The notes beneath the pieces are model-generated. The model was not told where the DNA came from and made no database searches. It worked only from the letters and a program-made list of their open reading frames with translations. DNA of 64,000 bases from Clostridioides difficile (GTDB lineage Bacteria > Bacillota > Clostridia > Peptostreptococcales > Peptostreptococcaceae): NCBI GenBank assembly GCA_024919175.1, contig CP103804.1:3658001-3722000 (forward strand), written 5' to 3'. A program made the translations under genes and the position numbers. Below are positions 35,234-44,675 of the stretch, piece after piece. Position 1 is the stretch's first letter, and each line of letters starts with the position of its first letter.

Positions 35234-35545
35234 CTAATCGTAAAGTCCATTTAATACTCTACTCACAGTTGCTTTACTCCAACTTGTTTCACTTGAAATT
35301 TCTTTATAGCTTAAACCATCTCTTCTCAAGTTTTTTATATTGTTTATATCATCATCAGTAATTTGCTTTTCCTTTGGCTTAAGACTATTTTTATAGCTTC
35401 TAAGTCTATCTAATTCTGATTTCAAACTATCTACTTCAAATTGTTTTTTTTGAAGCTTACTCTCATAAGAATCTCTCATTTCATTAAATTCTTTGATATA
35501 GTTTACTTTCCAATCCTCATCAATTTTTGTTTTAAATATACCCAT
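35234..35545 (-). CDS. Small coiled-coil HTH protein
   Basis: A 103-residue protein. Residues 15-55 form a charged coiled coil (YESKLQKKQFEVDSLKSELDRLR). The C-terminal half is a resolvase/homeodomain-like HTH (DDDINNIKNLRRDGLSYKEISSETSWSKATVSRVLNGLY) like those at the end of site-specific recombinases, but without a catalytic domain. AAGGAGG precedes the ATG at 35545. Located upstream of the CPBP gene in the same unit, so probably its regulator. Confidence 0.75.
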   Translation of the reverse strand: MGIFKTKIDEDWKVNYIKEFNEMRDSYESKLQKKQFEVDSLKSELDRLRSYKNSLKPKEKQITDDDINNIKNLRRDGLSYKEISSETSWSKATVSRVLNGLYD

Positions 35546-35734
35546 ATTTGAACCTCCTTAAATTTTGTTACTTTAGTTATGTATCGATTATAAACATTAA
35601 TTTCTATATTTATCTTTAAAATCCTTGTACATAACCCTTATATAAGTTAGTAAAATTCAGATATATTTTTACAATTTTAAATATATATTAACAATATCAA
35701 AAAAACATACTGTCTTAATATAATATATTATACA

Positions 35735-36256
35735 TTAAAATTTATTAAAATGAACTTTTTCATAATCTAAATCATCGTCACAGTATGATTTTTTTTCTTC
35801 ATCAGGGTAGCCTATAGAAATTATACATTCTACACTGTACTTATCAGGTATATTCAGTTCATCTCTAATATATTTATCAGCATCTATACTATCATCATGC
35901 ATCCTATTTCTTACTTGTATCCAGCAAGAACCTAATCCAAGCTCATGAGATTGAAGCTGTATATATGAAGCAGCAATACTTGCATCTTCTATCCAAGCAT
36001 CATTTTTCTCTTTATCTCCAATAACTACAATAGCCAAAGGTGCATTTTTTAGGAAAAATCCACCACCTTTAGTCCTACATTGAGATAAGTTAAGTAATGT
36101 TTCCTTATCATTTACCACGATAAATTCCCATGTTCTAAGTCCTTTTGATGATGGTGCTAAAAGAGCCGCTTTTAATATTTTATCTAGTTTTTCTTTTTCT
36201 ACTTCCACATTTTTATACTTCCTAATACTTCTTCTTTTTTTTAGAAATTCAATCAT
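35735..36256 (-). CDS. Nitroreductase family protein
   Basis: A 173-residue FMN-dependent oxidoreductase of the nitroreductase fold. The N-terminal FMN phosphate-binding RRSIRKYKN, the APSSKGLRTWEFIVV segment and the late GLGSCWIQVRNR and IISIGYPDEEKKSY phrases are conserved. It is soluble, and would use NAD(P)H to reduce quinones, nitro compounds or a flavin-linked substrate. It lies 97 bases after the GNAT gene on the same strand, possibly in the MarR-headed unit. Confidence 0.85.
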   Translation of the reverse strand: MIEFLKKRRSIRKYKNVEVEKEKLDKILKAALLAPSSKGLRTWEFIVVNDKETLLNLSQCRTKGGGFFLKNAPLAIVVIGDKEKNDAWIEDASIAASYIQLQSHELGLGSCWIQVRNRMHDDSIDADKYIRDELNIPDKYSVECIISIGYPDEEKKSYCDDDLDYEKVHFNKF

Positions 36257-36353
36257 CTAAATCAACCCTTTCATAATAGCATACATTTGGCTTACATCAT
36301 GCCCCTACTAATACTGAAAATGTATTCTTTAGCCTCTGTATGATAAATACTTT

Positions 36354-36848
36354 TTATAATATTTTATCATAACAATAGAAAGATTTCTCTTTTCCTAGGA
36401 AACTCATTTCACCAATTTTGATAAATCCACATTTTATAAGTAATGAATTCATCTTTGAGTTTATTGAATATGTATCACTTTTTAAATACGATACATTGTT
36501 TTCTTTAGCTAATTCTTCAGCAAAATCAACTAGTTTAGATGCAATTCCCATCTTTCTGAAATTTGGATTTACTGCCATTCTATGCACTACCATAGCCTTC
36601 TCATTAGATGACCAATTTAAATCTATATATTCTTTAGGTTCATCATAATTAACACATATAAATCCTGCTATTTTTCCATCTACTTCTTCTACATATAAAT
36701 CTTGTTTCTCAATATCAGAAACAAAATCTTTACCTGATGGATAATTTTCATCCCATTGTGTATTATTATAGTCTTTCATTTCTTCTACTGTTGATTTTAT
36801 AATTTCCATAATACTATCTAAATCATTTATATTTGCTTTTCTAATCAT
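36354..36848 (-). CDS. GNAT-family N-acetyltransferase
   Basis: A 164-residue acetyl-CoA-dependent acetyltransferase. Motif A is seen in VHRMAVNPNFRKMGIASKLVDFAEELAKE, with the pyrophosphate loop (R-x-x-G-I-A), and motif B in LKSDTYSINSKMNSLLIKCGF. The acceptor is unknown. GGAGAT precedes the ATG. It begins 33 bases after the MarR gene stop, so the two form an operon. Confidence 0.87.
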   Translation of the reverse strand: MIRKANINDLDSIMEIIKSTVEEMKDYNNTQWDENYPSGKDFVSDIEKQDLYVEEVDGKIAGFICVNYDEPKEYIDLNWSSNEKAMVVHRMAVNPNFRKMGIASKLVDFAEELAKENNVSYLKSDTYSINSKMNSLLIKCGFIKIGEMSFLGKEKSFYCYDKIL

Positions 36849-36881
36849 AAAAATATCTCCTTATATTCATATTTTAATTTA

Positions 36882-37331
36882 TTATCTTTTTACTTTAAAC
36901 CATTCTTCTTCTATATTTTTTCTCATTTTTTCTATTATATTATTTGCTGTTTGCTTCTCTTCATCTGTAAACTTATTAAAGCATATTTCTATACTTCTAT
37001 TTTCTTCTTCAATTATTAACTCATATACTTCTAATGATTTATTAGTTGGAGTTAAATTGTATCCTCTTTTGTCAAACTCATCTTGCTTTTTATCCACATA
37101 TCCTGCTTTTATTAACTTCTGTATAGCTTTGGTTGTAGTAGCCTTATCTACTTTTAACACATTTGATAATTCTACAAGGTTTATACCAGGATTTTCACAA
37201 ATTCGTGTTAAAAAAGTAAATTGCCCTTTTTGTAACTTTAATTCTTTGTACTTCATATCATTTATTGAATTTACTGCTCTAGATAAAGTACCAACTTCTC
37301 TTAATATATTACTGTCTAATTTTTTAATCAA
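36882..37331 (-). CDS. MarR-family transcriptional regulator
   Basis: A 149-residue winged-helix regulator: LQKGQFTFLTRICENPGINLVELSNVLKVDKATTTKAIQKLIKAGYVDKKQ with wing DKRGYNLTPTNK. The start is TTG at 37331, 5 bases after GGAGG; an upstream TTG at 37343 is in front of that site. Two identical palindromic operators lie 40-97 bases upstream, so it is probably autoregulated and controls the GNAT gene behind it, and perhaps the nitroreductase gene too. Confidence 0.87.
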   Translation of the reverse strand: MIKKLDSNILREVGTLSRAVNSINDMKYKELKLQKGQFTFLTRICENPGINLVELSNVLKVDKATTTKAIQKLIKAGYVDKKQDEFDKRGYNLTPTNKSLEVYELIIEEENRSIEICFNKFTDEEKQTANNIIEKMRKNIEEEWFKVKR

Positions 37332-37370
37332 ATACACCTCCAATCAATACCTCTAAATTTAAAATATTTT

Positions 37371-37388
37371 TAGTTGAACTTTCAACTA
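37371..37388. promoter_or_regulatory. MarR operator 1
   Basis: TAGTTGAA-CT-TTCAACTA is a perfect inverted repeat with 8-base half-sites, 40 bases before the marR start. Confidence 0.8.
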
Positions 37389-37409
37389 TATTTATATGTT
37401 ACCATATAT

Positions 37410-37427
37410 TAGTTGAATATTCAACTA
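37410..37427. promoter_or_regulatory. MarR operator 2
   Basis: TAGTTGAA-TA-TTCAACTA has half-sites identical to operator 1, centred 39 bp from it; flanking T and A extend it to a 20-bp palindrome. Confidence 0.8.
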
Positions 37428-37501
37428 AAAATAGTAACTTTTTTATACTTATTTTAATTTTTGACTGGATGTTTACAAATATACTATTACAAAACCAAAT
37501 T

Positions 37502-37540
37502 AAGAGCTGTTAATTGTTCAATATACAATTAACAGCTCTT
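37502..37540 (-). terminator. Terminator after icd
   Basis: Perfect 16-base arms (37502-37517 and 37525-37540), 38 bases beyond the icd stop. The T tract is better on the plus side, but the stem is strong. Confidence 0.75.
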
Positions 37541-37577
37541 TTTAAGACTTATATCATATTTTTATTATAAATAACAA

Positions 37578-38570
37578 CTAAATATACTTACATACCTCAT
37601 CTGCAAATTCAGTAGTTGAAGCTGAGCCTCCTAAATCTACAGTTAATTTACTTCCATCAAGAAATACTTTTTCTAAAGCTGTTTCTATCTTTTGTGCATT
37701 TTCATATTCTCCTAAATATCTAAGCATCATTACTGATGATTGAATAAGTGCTGTTGGATTAGCTTTATTTTGTCCAGCTATTTGTGGAGCACTTCCATGA
37801 ACAGCTTCAAATATGGCACAATCTTCACCAATGTTTGCACTTGGAATTATACCCAAGCCTCCAACAAGACCAGCTCCTAAATCAGATAGTATATCTCCAT
37901 AAAGATTTGGCATTACCATTACATCGTAATTTTCTGGATTTAAAACTAGGTTCATAGCTGCTGCATCTACAATTAAATCATCATACTCAACACCATGCTT
38001 TGATGCTACTTCTCTAAATACATCTAAAAACAAGCCATCAGACATTTTCATTATATTTGCTTTATGTATAGCAGTAACTTTTTTTCTCTTGTTATCTTTA
38101 ACATAGTTACATGCAAAATCAACAATTCTCTCACTTGCACCTCTTGTTATTATCTTTATACTTTCAGCTGCATAATCACCTATTTTATGCTCTATACCAG
38201 CATATAAGTCTTCTGTGTTTTCTCTTACTACCACTAAATCAACATCTTCATATCTTGACTTTATGCCTTTAAAACTCTTAATTGGTCTTAAATTAACATA
38301 TAAATCTAACGCTTGTCTCAAAGTTACATTTACACTTCTAAAACCTTTCCCTACAGGAGTAGTGATTGGACCTTTTATAGCTATTTTATTCTTTTTTATA
38401 CTATCTATAATATATTGAGGAAGTGGAGTTCCATATTCTTCAATAACTGCTTCTCCTGCATTAACTTCTTCCCATTCTATCTCTACCCCAGTAGCTTCTA
38501 CAACCTTTTTCATAGCTTTCGCAACTTCTGGTCCTATTCCATCTCCTGGTATAAGTGTCACTTTATACAT
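37578..38570 (-). CDS. icd: NAD-type isocitrate dehydrogenase
   Basis: Oxidises isocitrate to 2-oxoglutarate and CO2. The 330 residues fit the short NAD-dependent isocitrate/3-isopropylmalate dehydrogenase family. Substrate and catalytic segments: ITTPVGKGFRSVNVTLRQALDLYVNLRP, VVRENTEDLYAGIEH, KANIMKMSDGLF and VHGSAPQIAGQNKANP. The ATG at 38570 has GAGGGA upstream. Last gene of aksA-acnB-icd: it starts 20 bases after the aconitase stop. Homoisocitrate dehydrogenase cannot be excluded from sequence, but pairing with an aconitase favours isocitrate. Confidence 0.9.
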   Translation of the reverse strand: MYKVTLIPGDGIGPEVAKAMKKVVEATGVEIEWEEVNAGEAVIEEYGTPLPQYIIDSIKKNKIAIKGPITTPVGKGFRSVNVTLRQALDLYVNLRPIKSFKGIKSRYEDVDLVVVRENTEDLYAGIEHKIGDYAAESIKIITRGASERIVDFACNYVKDNKRKKVTAIHKANIMKMSDGLFLDVFREVASKHGVEYDDLIVDAAAMNLVLNPENYDVMVMPNLYGDILSDLGAGLVGGLGIIPSANIGEDCAIFEAVHGSAPQIAGQNKANPTALIQSSVMMLRYLGEYENAQKIETALEKVFLDGSKLTVDLGGSASTTEFADEVCKYI

Positions 38571-38590
38571 CAATATTCCCTCTTTTCATA

Positions 38591-40516
38591 CTAATTAGCT
38601 TGATTCTTAGTGTAATTTAATTTTCCACCTGCTTTTAATACATCAACTTCTTTTGATGATAATTCTACTTTAACTTTGAAAGAAGTTCCTTTACTTGTAT
38701 TCTTAACCTCTAAAACACCACTATCTAGATTATCTAAAATATTTGGTATTTCCAAATTATCTAAAAGAGATAAGCTTTCATAATCTTTTTCATCACAAAA
38801 CTCCATTGGGATTATACCACTATTTATTAAATTAGCCTTGTGTATTCTTGCAAAACTTTTCACTATTACTCCTTTAACGCCAAGATATAGTGGTGCCAAG
38901 GCAGCATGTTCTCTACTTGAACCTTGTCCATAGTTGTCTCCACCAATTATAAATCCACCATTGTTATCTTTTGCTCTTTGAGGAAACTCTGTATCTACAG
39001 TATTAAAACAATAGTTTGCAAGATATGGTATGTTACTTCTAAAAGGAAGTAACTTAGCATTTGATGGCATTATGTGGTCAGTAGTTATATTATCTTCTGT
39101 CTTTAATATTATTTTTCCACTTATAGACTCACTTAGTTCTGTATTAAGAGGGAAAGGTTTTATATTAGGACCTCTAAGTACTTCTACATCACTTCCTACA
39201 TCAGAAGGCTTTATTATCATACTATCATCTATTAAAAATTCATTTACATCTAAGTTTTCAAATTTAACATCAAATTCCCTTGGGTCTGTAAGTTCTCCTT
39301 TTATAGCACTTACTGCTGCTACTTCTGGGCTCACTAAATATACTTGTGCTGATAGAGTTCCACTTCTTCCATAGAAGTTTCTGTTGAAAGTTCTTAAAGA
39401 TACTGAATCAGTTCCTGGAGATTGACCCATACCTATACATGGTCCACAAGAGTTTTCTAATATTCTAGCTCCAGCACTTATTATATCTCCTAAAGCTCCA
39501 TTTCTAGCTATCATTTCCATAACTTGTCTTGAACCTGGTGCTATTACCAAACTTACATTCTTATGGACTTTGTTTCCTTTTAAGATTTGTGCTACTTTCA
39601 TTAAGTCTTCATAAGAAGAATTTGTACAGCTTCCTATCGCAACTTGGTCTATTTTAATCTTTCCTATATTTTCAACTTCATCTACATTGTCTGGACTATG
39701 AGGCTTTGCAGCTAATGGTTTTAATTCATCTAAGTTTATAGTAATCTCTTCATCATAAACTGCATCTGAATCAGGTCTTAGCTCCATCCATGCATCTTCT
39801 CTTCCTTGACTCTTAAAAAACTCTAGCGTTTTTTCATCACTTGGGAATATTGAAGTAGTTGCTCCAAGCTCAGCTCCCATGTTTGTTATTGTGGCTCTTT
39901 GTGGAACAGATAGATTTTTAACACCTTCTCCTCCATATTCATAGACTTTACCTACGCCACCTTTTACAGTTTGTTTTCTCAACACTTCTAATATTATATC
40001 TTTTGAAGATACCATATTATTTAATTTTCCAACTAAGTTTACCTTACAGACTTTTGGTGCTTTTATATAGTATGCTCCTCCTGCCATAGCCAAAGCAACA
40101 TCTAATCCCCCAGCACCAATAGCCATCATACCAACACCACCAGCAGTAGGTGTGTGGCTATCAGAACCCAAAAGTGTATCTCCTGGTGTTGAAAACCTTT
40201 CTAAAAATACTTGATGGCAGATACCATTTCCTGGTTTAGAAAAATAAACACCATATTTATCAGCTACTGTTTGTATATATTTATGGTCATCTGCATTTTC
40301 AAATCCTTGTTGTAACATGTTATGGTCTACAAATGCAACACTTCTTTTTGTTTTTACTTTATCTATACCCATAGCTTCTAATTGAAGATATGTCATTGTT
40401 CCAGTGGAATCTTGTGTTAAAGTCTGGTCTATTTTTATCCCAATTGAATTGCCAGCAACAGCCTCTCCATCCACTATATGTTTTTTGATTATTTTATAAA
40501 CTATATTATCTCCCAT
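38591..40516 (-). CDS. acnB: Aconitate hydratase
   Basis: Converts citrate to isocitrate with a [4Fe-4S] cluster. The 641-residue mitochondrial-type aconitase has GSDSHTPTAGGVGMMAIGAGG, the cluster Cys in GSCTNSSYEDL and ENSCGPCIGMGQSPG, and the swivel-domain QGSSREHAALAPLYLGVK (substrate Arg). The gene follows aksA by 24 bases and precedes icd by 20. AGGAGG lies before the ATG. The acnB name is the one I recall for C. difficile although the fold is AcnA-like. Confidence 0.92.
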   Translation of the reverse strand: MGDNIVYKIIKKHIVDGEAVAGNSIGIKIDQTLTQDSTGTMTYLQLEAMGIDKVKTKRSVAFVDHNMLQQGFENADDHKYIQTVADKYGVYFSKPGNGICHQVFLERFSTPGDTLLGSDSHTPTAGGVGMMAIGAGGLDVALAMAGGAYYIKAPKVCKVNLVGKLNNMVSSKDIILEVLRKQTVKGGVGKVYEYGGEGVKNLSVPQRATITNMGAELGATTSIFPSDEKTLEFFKSQGREDAWMELRPDSDAVYDEEITINLDELKPLAAKPHSPDNVDEVENIGKIKIDQVAIGSCTNSSYEDLMKVAQILKGNKVHKNVSLVIAPGSRQVMEMIARNGALGDIISAGARILENSCGPCIGMGQSPGTDSVSLRTFNRNFYGRSGTLSAQVYLVSPEVAAVSAIKGELTDPREFDVKFENLDVNEFLIDDSMIIKPSDVGSDVEVLRGPNIKPFPLNTELSESISGKIILKTEDNITTDHIMPSNAKLLPFRSNIPYLANYCFNTVDTEFPQRAKDNNGGFIIGGDNYGQGSSREHAALAPLYLGVKGVIVKSFARIHKANLINSGIIPMEFCDEKDYESLSLLDNLEIPNILDNLDSGVLEVKNTSKGTSFKVKVELSSKEVDVLKAGGKLNYTKNQAN

Positions 40517-40540
40517 ACTTTCCTCCTAGACAATTATATC

Positions 40541-41734
40541 TTAAATATATGAACCTCTAACTGCTTCTTCTTCTGTTGTACCTTTTTCATGTGCTAGTAT
40601 ATCACAATATAATTGAAGAATCTCTTTATCCATCAAACTTCTTTTCAATCTTATAGATGTAGCTCTTATAGCATTTAATAATTTGGTAGCGTTTTCTGGA
40701 GAAATATACATTTCATATTCACTCAATTTATTTATTACAGCTGCTCTTCCTGAATGCTTTCCTATTACTATTTTTCTTTCAAGATTTACTTCACTTGGGT
40801 CAAATGGCTCATAGTTATGTGGGTCTTTTAAAGCTCCATCTGCATGTATACCTGATTCATGTATAAACATATTATCTCCAACTACTGGTTTCCATGTAGG
40901 AAGCATTCTTCCTGATGCTTGAGACACATACTCACATATTCCTCTAAATTTTCTAGTATCTACGTTATTTAAATCACATTTATAGATGCATTTAAGTGCC
41001 ATTAAGACTTCTTCTAACGCTGCATTTCCAGCTCTCTCTCCTAAGCCATTAACTGTAACACCAACATAGTTTGCTCCTGCTGCTAATCCTGCAAGTGCAT
41101 TTGCTGTTGCCATACCAAAATCATTATGTGTATGCATCTCTATGTCAAAATTAGTTCTCTCATAAAGAGTTTCTATTGCATTTTTTATAGAAAAAGGATT
41201 CATAACTCCTACAGTATCACAATATCTAAATCTATCTGCCCCTGCTTGCTTTCCAACATTTATAAACTCAGTTAAGAAGTCGATATCCGCTCTTGAAGCA
41301 TCTTCTCCATTTACTGAAACATATAATCCATTTTTCTTAGCAAATTCAACTGTCTTAGCCATATTCTCTAAAACCCAACCTCTAGAAGTTCTCAGTTTAT
41401 TTTCTATATGAATATCAGATACTGATATTGATATGGCTACTGCATCAACACCACAAGAAATAGATTCTTCAACATCTTTTATCACTGCTCTATTCCAAGC
41501 CATTATATCTGATTTTAAATTTCTATTGCATATGTGCTTTATTACATTTTTTTCGTCTCCACCCATAGTAGGTATACCAACTTCAATTTGGTCAACACCT
41601 AAATCACTTAGCATTTCAGCAATCATTATTTTTTCTCTATTTGCAAATACAACCCCAGCTGTTTGTTCCCCATCTCTTAAAGTAGTATCTACTATTTTGA
41701 TTTCCTTTGCTCTATCTTTTGATATAATGCACAT
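40541..41734 (-). CDS. aksA: Re-type citrate synthase / homocitrate synthase family (AksA)
   Basis: A 397-residue DRE-TIM metallolyase: VDTTLRDGEQTAGVVF (catalytic Arg-Asp), MHTHNDFGMATANALAGLAAGA (metal His pair), VNGLGERAGNAALEEV and the C-terminal IHESGIHADGALKDP. The family covers homocitrate, isopropylmalate and Re-citrate synthases. Leading acnB and icd, it most likely makes citrate from oxaloacetate and acetyl-CoA with Re stereochemistry, as shown for Clostridium kluyveri. GGGGGG precedes the ATG at 41734; eight upstream in-frame codons overlap that site. Confidence 0.88.
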   Translation of the reverse strand: MCIISKDRAKEIKIVDTTLRDGEQTAGVVFANREKIMIAEMLSDLGVDQIEVGIPTMGGDEKNVIKHICNRNLKSDIMAWNRAVIKDVEESISCGVDAVAISISVSDIHIENKLRTSRGWVLENMAKTVEFAKKNGLYVSVNGEDASRADIDFLTEFINVGKQAGADRFRYCDTVGVMNPFSIKNAIETLYERTNFDIEMHTHNDFGMATANALAGLAAGANYVGVTVNGLGERAGNAALEEVLMALKCIYKCDLNNVDTRKFRGICEYVSQASGRMLPTWKPVVGDNMFIHESGIHADGALKDPHNYEPFDPSEVNLERKIVIGKHSGRAAVINKLSEYEMYISPENATKLLNAIRATSIRLKRSLMDKEILQLYCDILAHEKGTTEEEAVRGSYI

Positions 41735-42197
41735 ATTAATGCCCCCCTTAGTATACATTTAGTTTTAATAATATTAGGTCTTATTTTTCAGTGATGTCTC
41801 TAGTTTTTGATTATTATTTTATTTTTTATTCATTTTAATTTCATTTGCAATTTATTTTTTTAGCTTTTCATATCTTGTAATCTATTATATTACTTTATAT
41901 TAATTATTGCACTATATTTTTTCTTTTTTGTGAAAACTTCTTAAAAATGAAAGTTATTATGTTTTTCTTGCATTTTAATTTAATTTATAAATAGATTTAT
42001 TTTCAAAAAACCTTTTAAAATAAACCTCTAAAATTCTAGCTAAAATTTAATTTAATCTACACTATATTTTAAGAGTTATATACTATATTTTTAAACTATA
42101 TAAATAATAATCGAAAAAATTACTAAAAATACTTACAAATATGATATTATTAATTGATTAATAAAATAGAAAATTTTTCATGAAAGGTAAGATAATA
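41735..42197. other. Divergent intergenic region between aksA and the helicase
   Basis: 463 bases of extremely AT-rich DNA that must contain both divergent promoters. I could not pick a convincing -35/-10 pair on either strand, and there is no open frame or strong hairpin. Confidence 0.5.
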
Positions 42198-43307
42198 ATG
42201 GATTTTAAGAGCTTAGGAATTAGCGAAGATACTATAAATATTATAAAAACATCAGGGATAACAACACCTACACCTATACAAAAAGAAAGTATTCCTTTAA
42301 TAAAAGCAGGAAAAGATGTCATAGCAGAGGCTCAAACTGGGACAGGTAAAACACTGGCTTTCTTGCTTCCGATATTTGAAAATATCTCATTAGACATTGA
42401 TGATATACAAGTACTCATACTATCTCCAACTAGAGAACTTGCTATTCAAATAACAGAAGAAGCTATAAAACTTAAAGAATCTAAGGATATAAATATCCTA
42501 GCAGCTTATGGTGGAAAAGACATTGGCTCTCAGATAAAAAAACTAAAAGGAAATATTCATATGATTATAGCTACACCAGGTAGACTTTTAGACCACTTAA
42601 ATAGAAAAACAATTGACCTTAGCAAATTAAAAACTTTTGTTTTAGATGAAGCAGACCAGATGTTGCTTATGGGATTTAAAAATGAAGTTGAAGCTATTTT
42701 AAAAGAAACTTCAAATAAAAAGCAAACACTGTGCTTTTCTGCAACTATGGATTCTCAAGTGAAAAAATTGGCTTATAGATATACAAAAAATCCAGTTGTT
42801 GTTTCTATTGAAAAAGAAGAAATTACTCTTACTAATATAAAGCAAGAAGTAGTAGAAACTACAGATAGAAAGAAATTGGATGCTTTATGCAGTGTTTTAA
42901 ATGAAGACAATCCTTTTATGGCTATAATATTCTGTAGAACTAAAAGAAGAGTTGACAACCTTGAAGAGGCTCTTGCTATACGAGGATATAATTGTCAAAA
43001 GTTGCATAGTGATATTGCACAATCAAAGCGAGAAAGAATAATGAAATCATTTAGAAATTTAGAAATACAGTATTTAATAGCTACAGATGTAGCTTCTCGA
43101 GGTCTTGATATATCTGGAGTAAGTCACATATATAACTATGATTTACCAGAAACAGCTGAAGACTATATTCACCGTATTGGTAGAACTGGTAGAGCTGGAG
43201 AACAGGGTTATACTTGTGCTTTTATTGACCCTAAAAATGAAAGAATGTTAAGTGAGATTGAAACAGCTATAGAATCTAAAATTAATAGAAGAATTGTAGA
43301 ATTATAA
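42198..43307 (+). CDS. DEAD-box RNA helicase
   Basis: ATP-dependent RNA unwinding enzyme, 369 residues, essentially the bare helicase core. In order: Q motif with GITTPTPIQKESIPL, motif I AQTGTGKT, Ia PTRELAIQ, Ib TPGRLLDHL, DEAD in VLDEADQM, SAT, motif IV IIFCRTKRRVD, V ATDVASRGLDI and VI HRIGRTGRAG. No C-terminal RNA-binding extension, unlike CshA or DbpA. The ATG at 42198 is preferred, with GAAAGG at about 9 bases; an ATG six codons earlier lacks a ribosome site. Probably ribosome or mRNA metabolism, often cold-induced in this family. Confidence 0.9.
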   Translation: MDFKSLGISEDTINIIKTSGITTPTPIQKESIPLIKAGKDVIAEAQTGTGKTLAFLLPIFENISLDIDDIQVLILSPTRELAIQITEEAIKLKESKDINILAAYGGKDIGSQIKKLKGNIHMIIATPGRLLDHLNRKTIDLSKLKTFVLDEADQMLLMGFKNEVEAILKETSNKKQTLCFSATMDSQVKKLAYRYTKNPVVVSIEKEEITLTNIKQEVVETTDRKKLDALCSVLNEDNPFMAIIFCRTKRRVDNLEEALAIRGYNCQKLHSDIAQSKRERIMKSFRNLEIQYLIATDVASRGLDISGVSHIYNYDLPETAEDYIHRIGRTGRAGEQGYTCAFIDPKNERMLSEIETAIESKINRRIVEL

Positions 43308-43407
43308 TATATAAGCTAACTATTGAAGGGGTTGAACTTAAAATTTGATTAGAAAAAAATCAAGTTTAAGACAAATCCTTTGTTGTATAAATAAAAATGA
43401 TTTAAAT

Positions 43408-43452
43408 AAAAATGTATGTGTACTTATCTTATATAAATTCACATACATTTTT
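43408..43452. terminator. Bidirectional terminator between the helicase and YkvI-type genes
   Basis: AAAAATGTATGTG (43408-43420) pairs with 43440-43452, with T tracts on both strands, between two convergent genes. Confidence 0.8.
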
Positions 43453-43484
43453 ATATTTTACTTTATTTTATATTATTTTATTTA

Positions 43485-44675
43485 CTATAAATTATCAACA
43501 TTTTCTTCTAACTCTGCTGGCCATTTAGCCTCTGGATGTTCTTTTGCAAATTTCTTATTCTTATAATGACCTACTGTTAGAAAAGGTATGACTATAGTGA
43601 ATAGACCAAGATAACCACAATATCCATATCCATACTTAACTATATTACTTAACCCTGTAAGAGATATAAGCATTGATACTACCATTATTGAACATGCTGT
43701 AAAGACTCTTCTTTTCATTTTTGAAGAAAGGAAAGAAAGTGCTTTATGGTCTTCAAATCTATTTACAAGACCAAATATTGTAGTTACTCCTGTAGACATC
43801 AAACAAAGGAATAGTGCTAAATTATAAATTATGAATATAGTATTATTTCCAGATTGACCTGCAACATAAAGAGTAGGAAGTGTTGTTTGTCCTGCAGCAG
43901 TAAACTCTCTATACCATCCCATTAACATAGTTACAGCAAGTCCCAATGCAACTGCATTCATAACAAATGAAACTAGCATTGCTTTAGTAGCTTCTTTGGA
44001 ATTTTTAAGAAGTGGTCTTGAACAGCTTGCAAGTGTAGGTATAACAACTGATTGGAATCCTGCATAAATAAAAGTATTAAGTATTGGCTTAAAGTATCCA
44101 GGTGTGAAGCTTGTTCTGTTTGAGAATATTTCAGATATTTCTGGTACCTTAGCTTTTATACCCACTATAAAAATAGTAAGAGTACATACTAATATAGCTA
44201 TTGTCATTGCTGTTGCTGCTTTAGATACAAGCATAGCTCCAAATATAGTAAAAATAAGAAGTACAATTCCGATAATAAATACAGCTACAAAATAATTAAT
44301 TCCTATACTTTGGAAAACTGCTGCTGCACCTGCTATAACAGCACTTACAGCTATTAAAACCATTAGATAATAATATATCTCCCATATTATTTCAAGCTTT
44401 GGATATGGATTCCAAAGTTCACAAAATAAGTCCTTATAATTCTTACAATTATTATTATTATACATTATAATAACTTCTCTCATAGTGGCAGTAAGTATAA
44501 TCATTGCTAAAATTGCCATGAGTGGTGCAATCCATCCATATTGCACATAATACTGTGTTTCTTGATTGCCTGTAGCAAACCCTCCACCTGCATGCGAACT
44601 AAAAAGAACACTTGCAACTCCAAATATAGCTAGGATAGAGCCTGTTGCTTTTGCTTTTTTTACATTTTTTTGCAT
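43485..44675 (-). CDS. YkvI-type transporter-like membrane protein
   Basis: A 396-residue membrane protein with about ten helices. The N-terminal phrase IFGVASVLFSSHAGGGFATGNQE is the unwound first helix typical of the APC/LeuT-type fold, and the family resembles the uncharacterised B. subtilis YkvI group. It is probably a sodium- or proton-coupled transporter of a small amine or amino acid. GAGGGGA precedes the ATG at 44675. Monocistronic. The substrate is unknown. Confidence 0.8.
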   Translation of the reverse strand: MQKNVKKAKATGSILAIFGVASVLFSSHAGGGFATGNQETQYYVQYGWIAPLMAILAMIILTATMREVIIMYNNNNCKNYKDLFCELWNPYPKLEIIWEIYYYLMVLIAVSAVIAGAAAVFQSIGINYFVAVFIIGIVLLIFTIFGAMLVSKAATAMTIAILVCTLTIFIVGIKAKVPEISEIFSNRTSFTPGYFKPILNTFIYAGFQSVVIPTLASCSRPLLKNSKEATKAMLVSFVMNAVALGLAVTMLMGWYREFTAAGQTTLPTLYVAGQSGNNTIFIIYNLALFLCLMSTGVTTIFGLVNRFEDHKALSFLSSKMKRRVFTACSIMVVSMLISLTGLSNIVKYGYGYCGYLGLFTIVIPFLTVGHYKNKKFAKEHPEAKWPAELEENVDNL

